In this document: positions 11,521 to 22,100 of the stretch, piece after piece | How positions within the stretch are numbered: the stretch's first letter is position 1 | Layout of the letters: each line of letters starts with the position of its first letter | Assembly (NCBI GenBank): GCA_020740775.1 | Contig: JAHEWK010000003.1 | Coordinates: 2,170,001 to 2,234,000, forward strand | Length of the DNA: 64,000 nucleotides | Direction of reading: 5' to 3' | From: Ilyonectria destructans | Lineage: Eukaryota > Ascomycota > Sordariomycetes > Hypocreales > Nectriaceae | Made by a program: the position numbers and the translations under genes | Notes under the pieces: generated by a model | What the model was told of the DNA's origin: nothing | Database searches by the model: none | Seen by the model: only the letters and a program-made list of their open reading frames with translations

Positions 11521-12548
11521 GGGCGATGGTAATGTTGGCGAGAGGCCTGGTTGCGGATGGATGCCGATCAGGTTGAAGGTCTTGCGATGATAGCCGATTT
11601 AAGCTGCCGTCAAAGAAGTTTTGCCTCTATATTACTCCTGGCTCGCATGTTTCGGAGGGGCTGTGTCCTTCAGGCGGCGCTTAGGCAAAACAGAGAGGCG
11701 AACTGTGCCACAGCAGAATGAGATTCTGGACGGCGAAGGGGTGCGTGATATATCGCCAAAAACGTACGGCCGCAGGTTGGGCCACTCACCATACCAGCGC
11801 TTGCTTGTATCGCCTCTCCAAAGCCCGCAGGACTTTGAAGATAACCCGCCTTGTCACCCAATGCTTTTATTATTATCTCACAGCTGTATATTTGCCCCGG
11901 GCTTGCTGTCTAGATGCTATTAGAGTAGAAATATCTTGAGGTCCTTTGCAACATGTGCAGCCTGCGCTCAGCCTACGCTGAGCACTGCCCCTCTGCGCTT
12001 CCTCAGCCTCATTTAGGCTCTCCAGTCGGCCTGGTGCCCTAGAAAAGACCGCGATCAAATTATTTCACATAAATTATAAAATTCCCCTGCACTAAACAGC
12101 AGGGATTGACGTAATGGCCATGGAGGTTGGGCCTCGATGCCTTGGCTGTATGTGCAGGCTATCCAAGCTGAGTGAAATCGGTCTGTTCATGCCCACGGTT
12201 TTTTTTCTCTTCTGCAAAGTAATGAAGGTTGATAGACATAGTAGAGGTAAGTATTGAAACCCTGCAGGTATGTAAATACACGCTTAAATAGCGTACCCAC
12301 GGCGCTAGTATTGTATGTTCTTGTCCGGAAAGCCAACTCCCAACTGCCGAGTGCAAGGGACGGTCATCTGGGAAGTTTCTTGGGTTTAGGGGTCAAATCA
12401 TAGCTCAGAGGAAGTTGGATCTTTATGGGATTATACAGGCTCCAAAGGAGAAGGAAAAATCATGTGCTGTTATCATTCTCTTAAGTTTTGTGTAATGTAC
12501 ATATCCTGAACTCCCAGCTGCGTTTCTTTGAGGCCTTGACCACACACT
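11521..12548. other. spacer with CorA-like N-terminal remnant
   Basis: On the minus strand at about 11800-11870 a short coding-like fragment fits the N-terminal part of the adjacent CorA-like gene, but no stop-free splice joins it. At 11960-12010 there is an imperfect repeat of CTGCGCTCAGCC / CTACGCTGAGC character. Nothing else is supported. Confidence 0.35.
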
Positions 12549-12821
12549 TTACTGCTTCTTCCACTGCCCCGCGTTTTCGACGCCCTTGGAAACGCTGTTC
12601 AATCCATTCTCAACACCCGTGCCGAGGTTGCCTAGGCCGTCGCCGAGCGGTCGTCCGACCTCGCCCGTAACGCCCGTCACCGTGTTGCCAATACCACGAG
12701 TCGCGGCACCCGTAACGCCACCGAGTGTACGTCCGACTCCACCGAGTGTGTTGCCCAGCGTGCTTGTGAGGAAGGTTGCCGCGTCAGTGGCCTGGTCGGT
12801 TGCGTTGTTCTTGTTATTCAT
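12549..12821 (-). CDS. small Gly/Thr-rich protein, unknown
   Basis: A single-exon reading frame of 90 residues. It begins MNNKNNATDQATDAATF and then repeats short units of the form TLGxVGRTLGGVTGA, GIGNTVTGVTG and PLGDGLGNLGTGV, ending in a Lys/Gln tail. The regular Gly-Thr-Val periodicity over about 60 residues resembles small low-complexity proteins found across filamentous ascomycetes. There are no cysteines, no signal peptide and no membrane segment. A TATA-like GATAAAAG lies about 150 bp upstream on the gene strand (about 12971-12978). The function is unknown; a stress or conidiation role would be a guess. Confidence 0.6.
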   Translation of the reverse strand: MNNKNNATDQATDAATFLTSTLGNTLGGVGRTLGGVTGAATRGIGNTVTGVTGEVGRPLGDGLGNLGTGVENGLNSVSKGVENAGQWKKQ

Positions 12822-13471
12822 GATTGCGTGGTGTAGGTCGCAGATGAGGGTAGGAAATAAATGATTTCCGTGATCGTTTTGTTTGTTTGAGGGCGGAGAA
12901 GAGAGGCCTTTAGTTGTTTGGGATATTTGTTTGTTTAGAGATATCCTGTAAAATTTGGGGAGGACCTTTGTCTTTTATCCCCATCTTCACTTTCATGTGA
13001 GGCGTGATCATCCAAGGTCCCTAACAATATGACGTCAACTAATGTTCCTTACGGTGTCATCTCCACCCGCCCATTGGAGCGACTTTTGCACAACAACCCC
13101 CCTGTCCATACCATGACGTCCTGCCGGAGTCTTTTGCGCGTCCTTTTCCTAGGGTGCGGCCATTTTCTTGTGAATATGTCGTCAGATTGGGACACAAGAT
13201 CGAAATTGTGGAGGGTATGGGTGTCATGAACCAAGGCAAATCCACATCACGCAGCCCTTCCTAGATGAGAACAAATCTCCTCATGATTCCTCTTGCATCT
13301 CTATGATGCAACTGGGCAGGGGAAGGTGTGCAATTTGTGTAACTTGGGACCATTCTTACATCCGTCAGCGTGACTAAGCCTGCAAATGGTTTCATCACGG
13401 AACTGGGCTTAAGTAACAAAGAAATGATATAGATCTCATAATAAACAACCCGCAATTAGTCTATGACGCTT
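12822..13471. other. intergenic spacer
   Basis: Promoter side of the small Gly/Thr-rich gene and 3' side of DBP7. No coding signal beyond overlapping 60-66 codon frames on both strands. Confidence 0.5.
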
Positions 13472-15748
13472 TTAACCGATATTGAACTCGTCCGCCGTTG
13501 ACTTCATTAGCATCATGCTCTTCATCTTGATGACATCGCGAGGTGGCCTCTCGCTCCTCGGCTGCTCCTTCTCGTCGCCCGCGTCTCTGCTGGTGTTCTT
13601 GCTCGAGTCCTTGCCTCCACTCCTGCCCACGCTCTTAAACGGCCGCTTCTTAGTCTTCCGTTCCACACCAGCGCCGATACCACCTGGCGCCTCTCTCAGA
13701 CCGTAACTCTTCGCTGTGTGACCCAAATGAAGCTCTGACATATCAAAATGCGACCGCTCCTCCTTGATGTGAGTGGCATATGCTCGGATGTGTGACTTGA
13801 AGCCGTTACGAGCAAGCTCCAGGTTCTTGGTCTCGCCGAGAAGGCGCTGCTCGATGTGAAGCTGTAGTGTCTCGGCCTTGTCGTGGTAGGACTGGCCATC
13901 GATAATGGCTGCTGATGTCTCGACGGGGAACTCAAGCTTGGTCATCATGCCCTTCTGAAGGATTGAGTCGTAGGGTTGCGGTGTCGGTGGCGTTGAGGTC
14001 TTGAGCAATTCAATGTAGCCTTCCTCGGTACCGGGCAGTAAGAAGAGCAGGGCATCACCAGGTCGTCCGGCTCGAGCCGTTCGACCAACGCGATGGATGT
14101 GATCGGCGAAGCTAAAGGCAGGATCATACTCAATGACTAAGTCGACTGAGGGAATATCGAGACCTCGGGACGACACATCGGTGGTGATGAGGAGTGAGGG
14201 CAACTTGCATTCAGAAAACGCTCGAATGGTGGCGGTACGGACTGGCTGGGACAACGAGCCATGCATCCTGTGGAGGATGACCTCGGGGCTGGCGGGGGAA
14301 GTAATGTATGCAGCCTTTGAAACAGTCTTTGAGATTGATTCGGCATCCTTTGACCCGGGGACAGGTGCCTCAAGTTTCATTGGATCCCTCAAGAGTTCGT
14401 AGTGGAAATCGACCGAATCGGCACATGATATGAAGACGATGGCTTTCATGGTGCGGCCACGACGGGAAAAGGTAGACTTGAGGAAGGAGATCAAGGTAAC
14501 AAGTCGAAGTTTGGCCGGGGTAATGGTGTAGGACTGATGGAGCTGGGCCGGAGCTTTCATAGCTGTCTCATCACCATCCTTGATGTTATCGCTGGCTTCC
14601 TTCTCGGCAGCCAAGAATGTTGCATCCGCCAAACTCATCTCTCCCAACTTCTGTACGTTCATCTTCATAGTCGCTGAGCAAAGAACGGTCACTCGTCGCT
14701 CAGGAAGAGACTTGAGAAGGGTTCCATCCGGAAGCTTGTCAGAGACGTCAATTTTTTTAAGCGCATCGATGGCCTTTTTCAAATCATCCTCAAAGCCCAA
14801 ATCCATAAGGCGATCACCTTCGTCCATAATAAGCCATCTCACGGTGCTGAGACTGAGCGCTTTGGTGTTGTCGATGTGATCCGCCAGTCGTCCAGGGGTT
14901 GCGACAAGGAAATTGACTCCCTTGCGGATACGTGCCTTCTCAGCCTTCTTTGACTCTCCTCCAGTGATTGCCGTGGAGACAAGCCATGGGAACGGCCGGA
15001 TGAGCTGCTCAAGTACTGAGTGCGTCTGCTTGGCAAGTTCGCGGGTCGGTGAAACAATGATGGCGAATACCCCAGAGTCTCGGTGAATCTGGGCACCGCC
15101 TCGTTCGCTCAGGAGGAGGACGCGGTGAAGGATGGGTAGGAGGTAAGAATACGTCTTTCCGGAACCAGTCTCGGCCTGGACAAAGGCGTCCGCGCTGTTC
15201 GATAACATATGCGGGATCACCTTCTTTTGGATGGCGGTGGGACGTTCCAAGTTCAGCTTCCCAAGCTCCTCCACAAGGCGTGAGGAAATGGTTAAGGAAG
15301 CAAAGCTGTCGGAGAGTGGCGCATTTGTCGCCTCCGGGGCAGTCCATTCAGTCTCCTTTTCTTCGTCCAACTCAGTCTTCTGGGCTGGATTGAAGGAGAA
15401 GAGTCGTGAGATGACCTGTCCTCCAGTCCTTTTCTGATCTGACCCTTGGTTTCGGTGCTGATTTGTCGGGCCGTCACCGCCGTAGGACCTGTCTCTGGGG
15501 CCAAATCGTGGGGAAGGCTTGTAGTCGAAGCCACGATTAAACCCATCATTGTCGGTCCTCTGGCGTTTTGAGGACCTCTGGTCATCTTCATCTCTGGGTG
15601 ATCTGGGTGCCTCTGGTCCTGAGGAAGCCAATCTCGCTGACTTCTCAGCCTGCTTCCTGTCTCGCCAGCGGCCGCCCTTGAACTTGACCTGGGGCTTGAT
15701 AGGACCAGAGCCAAGCTCAAAGTTTAGGAGCATGCCATCGTCCGCCAT
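13472..15748 (-). CDS. DBP7: ATP-dependent DEAD-box RNA helicase DBP7
   Basis: A nucleolar DEAD-box helicase needed for early 60S ribosomal-subunit assembly. It is a single exon of 758 residues; the start MADDGMLLNFELG leads into the VKFKGGRWRDR segment usual for DBP7. Motifs in order are: Q motif (about 160-175), AETGSGKT 192-199, PTRELAK 234-240, TPGR 284-287, DEGD 309-312 (the DBP7 group has DEGD rather than DEAD), SAT 358-360, TTDVSSRGLDIP 522-533 and HRVGRTARAG 552-561. A basic C-terminal region (ERKTKKRPFKSVGRSGG) ends the protein. The N-terminal 110 residues are charged and probably disordered. The upstream region carries two double-GATA elements and A/T tracts. Confidence 0.96.
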   Translation of the reverse strand: MADDGMLLNFELGSGPIKPQVKFKGGRWRDRKQAEKSARLASSGPEAPRSPRDEDDQRSSKRQRTDNDGFNRGFDYKPSPRFGPRDRSYGGDGPTNQHRNQGSDQKRTGGQVISRLFSFNPAQKTELDEEKETEWTAPEATNAPLSDSFASLTISSRLVEELGKLNLERPTAIQKKVIPHMLSNSADAFVQAETGSGKTYSYLLPILHRVLLLSERGGAQIHRDSGVFAIIVSPTRELAKQTHSVLEQLIRPFPWLVSTAITGGESKKAEKARIRKGVNFLVATPGRLADHIDNTKALSLSTVRWLIMDEGDRLMDLGFEDDLKKAIDALKKIDVSDKLPDGTLLKSLPERRVTVLCSATMKMNVQKLGEMSLADATFLAAEKEASDNIKDGDETAMKAPAQLHQSYTITPAKLRLVTLISFLKSTFSRRGRTMKAIVFISCADSVDFHYELLRDPMKLEAPVPGSKDAESISKTVSKAAYITSPASPEVILHRMHGSLSQPVRTATIRAFSECKLPSLLITTDVSSRGLDIPSVDLVIEYDPAFSFADHIHRVGRTARAGRPGDALLFLLPGTEEGYIELLKTSTPPTPQPYDSILQKGMMTKLEFPVETSAAIIDGQSYHDKAETLQLHIEQRLLGETKNLELARNGFKSHIRAYATHIKEERSHFDMSELHLGHTAKSYGLREAPGGIGAGVERKTKKRPFKSVGRSGGKDSSKNTSRDAGDEKEQPRSERPPRDVIKMKSMMLMKSTADEFNIG

Positions 15749-15860
15749 GATGTCGAAATGTCACACAGGTCGTTGAAGGTTAGGTGGGGCTTGAGTATGC
15801 GATGCGATCAAGGAAAAAGTTTTGGGACTTTTTTCGGTAGCTTATCGATAACACAAGCGC

Positions 15861-15889
15861 CTATCTTATCTATTTTATCTTATCGCGAC
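15861..15889 (+). promoter_or_regulatory. paired double-GATA elements upstream of DBP7
   Basis: CTATCTTATCT at 15861-15871 and the 15-mer TTATCTTATCGCGAC at 15875-15889 lie 113-141 bp upstream of the DBP7 start, on the opposite strand to the gene. The 15-mer recurs exactly upstream of ESF2. A/T runs at about 15812-15835 (GGAAAAAGTTTTGGGAC then T6) lie between them and the gene, recalling the RRPE plus PAC layout of yeast ribosome-biogenesis promoters. A palindromic TTATCGATAA lies just outside, at 15842-15851. Confidence 0.5.
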
Positions 15890-18800
15890 TACCGCGTGGG
15901 GTTCCATCACATGCGCCAGAAATTGGATTAAGGCCACGACAGGGAAATTCGAGGGGCTCAACTTGCATATTGAACATGAGGGATTCTACTCCGTACGAAG
16001 AAGGAATGAGGTCACACTATGGCCCGGGACCGAGATGCCTAAATGGAGATTTCGCGGAACCGGGCATTGCTCAGCCTTGACCTGAATACTACTCAAATGT
16101 GTCAAGTGACGTGTAATCTCGGGAGTCCCCGCCAGAGCAATACGTAGCTCCCTCAAGGAAGGGGATCGAGATCTCCGGACTTAGATCGTTTTCCGTACCG
16201 TATTCCCAATAAACCGAATGCAAAGGTGGAGGACCGAGCTCTGCCTGAACGCGAGGCATATTCTCATTCCGTAGAATCTCGAGCCCCGATTCTAGCGCGT
16301 AAGCGCGAACGGTGGCATGCAGATGAAAGTGATGCAATGCTTCTATTATAGTTCGTGGAGTTCGGGATGGATGCTAACTCATCGTCACGGGGCTTGTCAT
16401 CAGGAATTCTCCAGCACCAATGCCCTGCGTATCCCATCGCCAAGTCGGCATCTCGACCGGGATGTTGTCCTGTCATTGAGATGCAATGTATTGAGATGAC
16501 AGACGCGGCCAGGTACTACGTAATGGTGTGGCTCGCCTTTTAAAGTAATCACCGAGCCGGAATTGACGAGCATGACCGCATCTATCAAACCGAGTGGCTG
16601 CGGAGCGCCGACGTCAAATCGGCCATGCATGGGAACCGGAGCGCGGGGCAGACAAAAAGCCGATGCAGTTCTAAATCCGGTCGGGCTCGGCGCAAAGACA
16701 CAGGCGGCGGAGAGACGACGAGAGTCAAGGCATATGTCAGCGAGCAGCCAGGCTCCGTGACATCCGGCAGCAAAACTGGACTTTTTCGTTGCCCCGTCCA
16801 TGTGACGGATCGAAAACTGCAGCCCTGTGGCGCCCACCTTTGCCCTTCCCACGCCTCTGGGCTTAGCTTGGCTGGTGCTGACGTTTGACGCCCTGCCTGG
16901 GGCATGCTGGCCGATCCTTTGGCTTTTGTGGCTACGATGTCTAGCTACGAAACGCCGTTGATGGCCGGTGGGGACACCGGGAAGGCTTGGAACGCCGGAG
17001 CAAGTAGGGCAAACCAAGCTACTTTGGCACCTGGTACATAGGCCGGAATTACGGGCACAAGCTCTGTCTGATATTCCGCTAAGGGTTTACGACACCTTCA
17101 CAGACGTGGTGATGTCTCGCGTGCACCAGTTGCTCATGCCAAGCCTAATGTCTTCACACCGAGGAAAAGGTCTGGGATAGCCGAGGAAGTTGGTCCTTGT
17201 TGGCATTGCTTTTCCAGACTGCCCCATTACCGATCGACAGCCGACCCCCGGAGGCAAGCTGAGGGAACAACAGAGACAATAAGAGGCGGCGAAGGAAAAA
17301 AAAACCCCCAGAAATTGCAGTGATGCTTCACATCCTTGCAGGCTGAGCGCCGACCTTCTGGTTGGCAGGCACAGAGGTAAATTCGGGGCTGCTGGGTGCG
17401 ACCCGACAGGCTGGCTTGATGTGGCTTGAGGCTGGCTACAGATTCCGGCTTCTCCCTTGGCTCCACCGGCAGCGGGACGGGGCCAGGGAATTGGGTACAG
17501 GGCTCGCAGGGATGACCTAACGGCACCGGTTTGTTCTCGCCCCGGCCACCACAACGCCCGCCACAAGGCAACTTTTTGGGGTCTCGAGACCCCTGGAGCT
17601 GCGCTCACCGTCGCAAAGTTCGTTCCGTCCGACCGCGTTTGTCTAGTGTATGCGTAAATTGTCGTCATTTACGCGCATGCCATATTGTGGCCTTGGAGGG
17701 GTCGCGTAGATCGTGTTACGCATCAGGGACAAAGAGTCACCGATCGACACTCACCGAGTGATAAGGATCGCGATCCATTCCCGTGGACAACAGAAAAAAA
17801 AAATTGTGTTCCTCGGTGGAGACTGCAGAGTGAATTGATAGCTCACCGCGAACTTCGCATCTGGTCCGTCCCTCGACGCGCATGGAGCAAAAGGAAAGAA
17901 AATGCCCCGGACCAGAGGCGAGCTCCGCCGGGACGGTTCCTTGCATGGCGGTAACAGGGAGCTGAGCACGACCGCCTTCCAGCGGCTTCTTTCAGTGGCC
18001 CAAGGCTTCTTGTCTCTTTGCTTGTGTGTGGTTGAAACTACTTGTAGGTGTGGATGTGTGCGCGGCCGTGGCAGCCCGTGCTGTGGAGTAATTAGCGGTG
18101 CTCCCCCCCGCGGCGGCGCCCTCACCGGGGAGCTGGCACCGGGGCAAGCTGCTGCTGGCGGGGGCCCAGGGAGGGCTGCCGAACGCAAAGAGCGATGTGC
18201 AAACAGGAAGCCAGAAACCAGTGGGTGAGCCACAGGCAAAGCCGACAGGGGGAGCGACAGGGAGCGGCGGAGAGCGACAGAGACCGACAGGGAGCAACAG
18301 GGACAAGGCTTGAGTCATTCCAGAAGCCGCATCCACTAACAGAACAGCCCGCTCCGAGTCCACCCACACATCCACACCCACACCCACAGACTAAGTCCGC
18401 CCCGAAAGCCGCGCATTGTACGGAGTATCCGCAGCTGCGGTTCTGCCTGCACCAGGTGCCTTCGCTGTATTGTACGCTGCTGACCTCGGAGACGCACCCG
18501 CTGCTGCTACGGTTGCCAACGCCTGCACCCCAAGTGTCCAGTGCCCGTCCCCTCCACCCCACACTGCCTCCCTCCCACCATCCACCGCTGAGCTGCCTCC
18601 TGACGCATGGATCCATGATACCTCTACCATCGCCGGGAGCAAGATCGGTACGTACCGCGCGTACCCACCTCAGGCAAAGAAAAAAAGCAGCCCTCCCCCC
18701 CGTCCGAGGCCTGGGTCCCACGCCGCATCCTCGTCCCTTCCTCCTAGGAAAAATCACCCACCTCACCAATAACCCCAGACAGAGAATCTTCTCGGGTCCG

Positions 18801-19172
18801 GCCTTTTCTTTCTGCTCCTTCCCCTCCATTTACTCTTCCTCCCTTCTCCCTCCCACTATCCCCCCCCTAATCTGATCTGCGCGTTTGTTTGACGGCTGTC
18901 GCGCTGTCAAATGAACCTGCAATTGATATCCTTCCGACTTTCCCATGTAAGTGGCAGGCTTCCATTGGCCCACCTCCACCACATTTTTCCTCACCCCCCC
19001 CCGAGATCTCGTGGCCCGACCACGATCTCATTATCGTCCGACCTTGACTCCAGCTTTCGCGGTCCTCAGGCATGACAACTTGACACCATATCCATAGCCA
19101 TTGTCTTCCCTCCAAGTCTTAATGCTGACAGAGACCACTTCAGTCTCCTCCCCCGCTATAGGCGCCATCTAA
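15890..19172. other. long GC-rich intergenic region
   Basis: About 3.3 kb without a supported gene. Long frames on both strands (for example 16400-17017 minus, 17087-17668 minus and 18195-18875 plus) overlap and look like random GC-rich translation. The stretch 18240-18305 holds repeated GACAGGGAGC-like units, 18350-18395 holds CCACACC repeats, and 18780-18870 is pyrimidine-rich. That last part is likely the leader of the PPR gene. Confidence 0.5.
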
Positions 19173-22100
19173 ATGCCCACCATTTACTCCTCCCTCTACT
19201 CGAATTTCGTCCGTCAAGGATCAACATTCGCAAAGTCCATCACCACCCACGGCTACGCCCAGTCCGTCGTCGCCGCCACTCACCCTCACGTCCTCAACTC
19301 ACAGAACCGCCCTGTCTTCACTCGCCGTACCACCAAGTCCCGTCTCAGCCGTCTCTCCAACCTCCAACTCCACTCGGCCTTCCACACCGAGCGAGTTGTC
19401 ACATCCGGTCTCTCTGAGCACCGTCCCAGCCACAACCATGGAGGTTTAGACGACTACTTCGAGGCCCTGCAAGAGCAGCAGGCCGCCGGCGAACTTGACC
19501 CCGAATGGACCCAATTCGAGTTTCCCAAGCGCATCGAGTGGAAGCCTACTGCTGCCTCCATTCTCACCAAGGACAGAGTCTCTGGTCATGACAGCGAGCA
19601 CGCCCTCATCGAAGATGCTGAACTCGAATCCAACCTCTCTTTTGAGGACTTGGCGGCCCTTGCCCATATCGACGCAGCCCTAGAGAAGGAGATCGAAGCG
19701 CGGAGTTACCAGGAGGCCTCTGAAAATGCGGCTACTTCTGGACGACCAGGTTCTGCCCTGGGCTCCCAGACCCGATCCCCAGCGATTGAAAGATCGCGAA
19801 CTCCGGCAAGCGTCGCTCGCAGTGCTACCCCTCCGGCCGACCCCCAATCTCAGACATACGCCGACCACCTCCACAAGCTTTCCGAGAGTGGCCGCTATGC
19901 TGAAATCCCTACTGTGTTCGAGGCCATGCTGGCGACTGGTGTTCAGCCCATCGCTAGCGCCTACAATGCCCTCCTCGTGGCTGCGATCCATATTCCCATC
20001 AAGAAGATTGAGATTGTCTCCAAGGCTCTCGATGTCTACGCTGACATGCTCCGAAGGAGAGTATCTCCTGATGCCGATACCTTCAACATCTTGGTCGGTC
20101 TCCTGGCATCCCGATGCCTTGAGGTCGCCGAGTTGAAGGCTGGCCTGGAGGACAAGCGAGTCCGCTTTGGTGGCATGGACGAACCCGGCAAGTTCATGCT
20201 TGCTTCGCACGAGATTGAGCACGCTATTCTCTGTGAGGATGATCGCCTGGATCTTGCTATCAAGCTGTTCGACACCTCGGTTGATACCGACACGGCTATG
20301 TACTCCGCTGAGACTTACCATCAGCTGATTTCTGCTTGTGCCCAAGCCGGACGAGCTGCCGATATGCTCCGACTCTTCGAGCACATGGAGGCCAACCAGA
20401 TCGTTCCCTTTGCCGCAGTATTCCCTACCATGATTAGTGCTTTCGCTACCTCTGGGGACCTGATTAGCGCTGTTGAGTGCTACAATGAGTACCGCAACCT
20501 GGCTATCGCCAATGATGAGGGTCAGGAGACCCTCTACGACCGATTGGATGCTGAGGTCTACGCCGCGGTCATCAACGCCTACGTGATCACCGACAAGATT
20601 GAAGGCGCCATGAAGTTTTTCCAGAAGATTGTCAGCGAGTATGGTGTTCGTGCTGCCGATATCAAGGATGCTCTGGTCACTACTGGCTTTGTCAAGGGCT
20701 TCATCTCCCGCGGCATCTACCAGGAGGCTTTCCACTGGGCCCAGGCTGTTGAGGCTGAAGCTCGTGCCCGAGCCATTAGCCAGATCGCCACCATCTCTGC
20801 GGATAAGGATGACAAGGCTACTGCGGTTGCCGCCTACTCTAGCATCCCTGCTTACTTCGACGACTTGGCCACCCCAGCCATGTCTCTCTTGGCCATGAGT
20901 GTCCGAGAGGGAGATGTCGCTGCTGCTGCCCAGTACTGGAGTGCCCTTATCAACCCCGAGGTGCGAGCGACCGTCTCTTTCATCGAACCCACTGCCATGT
21001 ACGCCGTCGCCTTGATTGGTTCCGGTCAGGTGGCCGAGGGTTTGGCTCAGTCCGAGATGATGTTCCAGCGCATCCGAGCTACCGAATCTGACGCCCGACC
21101 TCATCTCGTTGAAGAGATTGATGAGGGTGTTGAGTTTATTACTCGGTATATGGAGACCCGGGGCATTGCCGATCCTCGTGAGATGGCTTCCCAGGTTTCT
21201 AGCTTCCACCAGCAATCCGCCTCTCCGTACCTTTCGACCCCGACCGTTTCCAGCTTCGAGGATACCTTCGATCCCTATGCCCACAACACCGATTTCAAGG
21301 GATCTTCCCTGATTGCCGACGATCTCGAGGGCAACCATGGCCGCAAGGGACCCCGCCTGAGTGACGCTCTTAACCGATTCCGAAACATGCGACGTGCCGG
21401 CCGACATCCTCGATACATTACGTACGCCAAGCTGATTTCCGCTGCTGCCCGCGACGGAAAGATCGACCTGTGCCACGACATCCTCGCAATGGCTCGCACT
21501 GATATGCCCCTCCAGCCTCAGTATGCAGTTGTCAGATACGGCTGGTCCAGCATCCTCGATGCCATGGTCGGCGCTTGTCTCACCATGGGTAACCGTGGAC
21601 GTGCTGAGCAGTTTCACCAGGAGTTGCTGGAGATGGGAGCCACTCCTTCTGCCAACACTTTCGGCCTGTACATCACTACCTTGAAGGATTCGACCAAGAC
21701 TTTCGACGAAGCCTCTGAGGCCGTCCGAATCTTCCACCGTGCCAAGGCCGAGGGCGTTGATCCTAGCTCGTTCTTGTACAATGCTCTCATCGGAAAGCTG
21801 GGCAAGGCCCGACGCATCGACGACTGCCTGTTTTACTTTGCTGAGATGCGAGCCCTGGGTATCAAGCCCACGTCTGTCACATACGGCACCATTGTCAACG
21901 CCCTGTGCCGAGTTAGCGACGAGAAGTTTGCGGAGGAGCTGTTCGATGAGATGGAGGCCATGCCTAACTACAAGGCCCGACCCGCTCCCTACAACAGCAT
22001 GATGCAGTTCTTCTTGACCACAAAGCGAGACAAGGCCAAGGTCCTAGCTTACTACGAGCGCATGAAGGCTAAGGGCATTGCCCCAACTGCCCACACCTAC

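Noticed and set aside
16400..17017. 205-codon minus-strand frame
   Set aside because: No recognisable motif, overlaps other frames on both strands, and codons look non-coding.
19680..21737. 685-codon minus-strand frame
   Set aside because: Antisense shadow of the PPR gene; high GC at codon third positions removes stops on the opposite strand.
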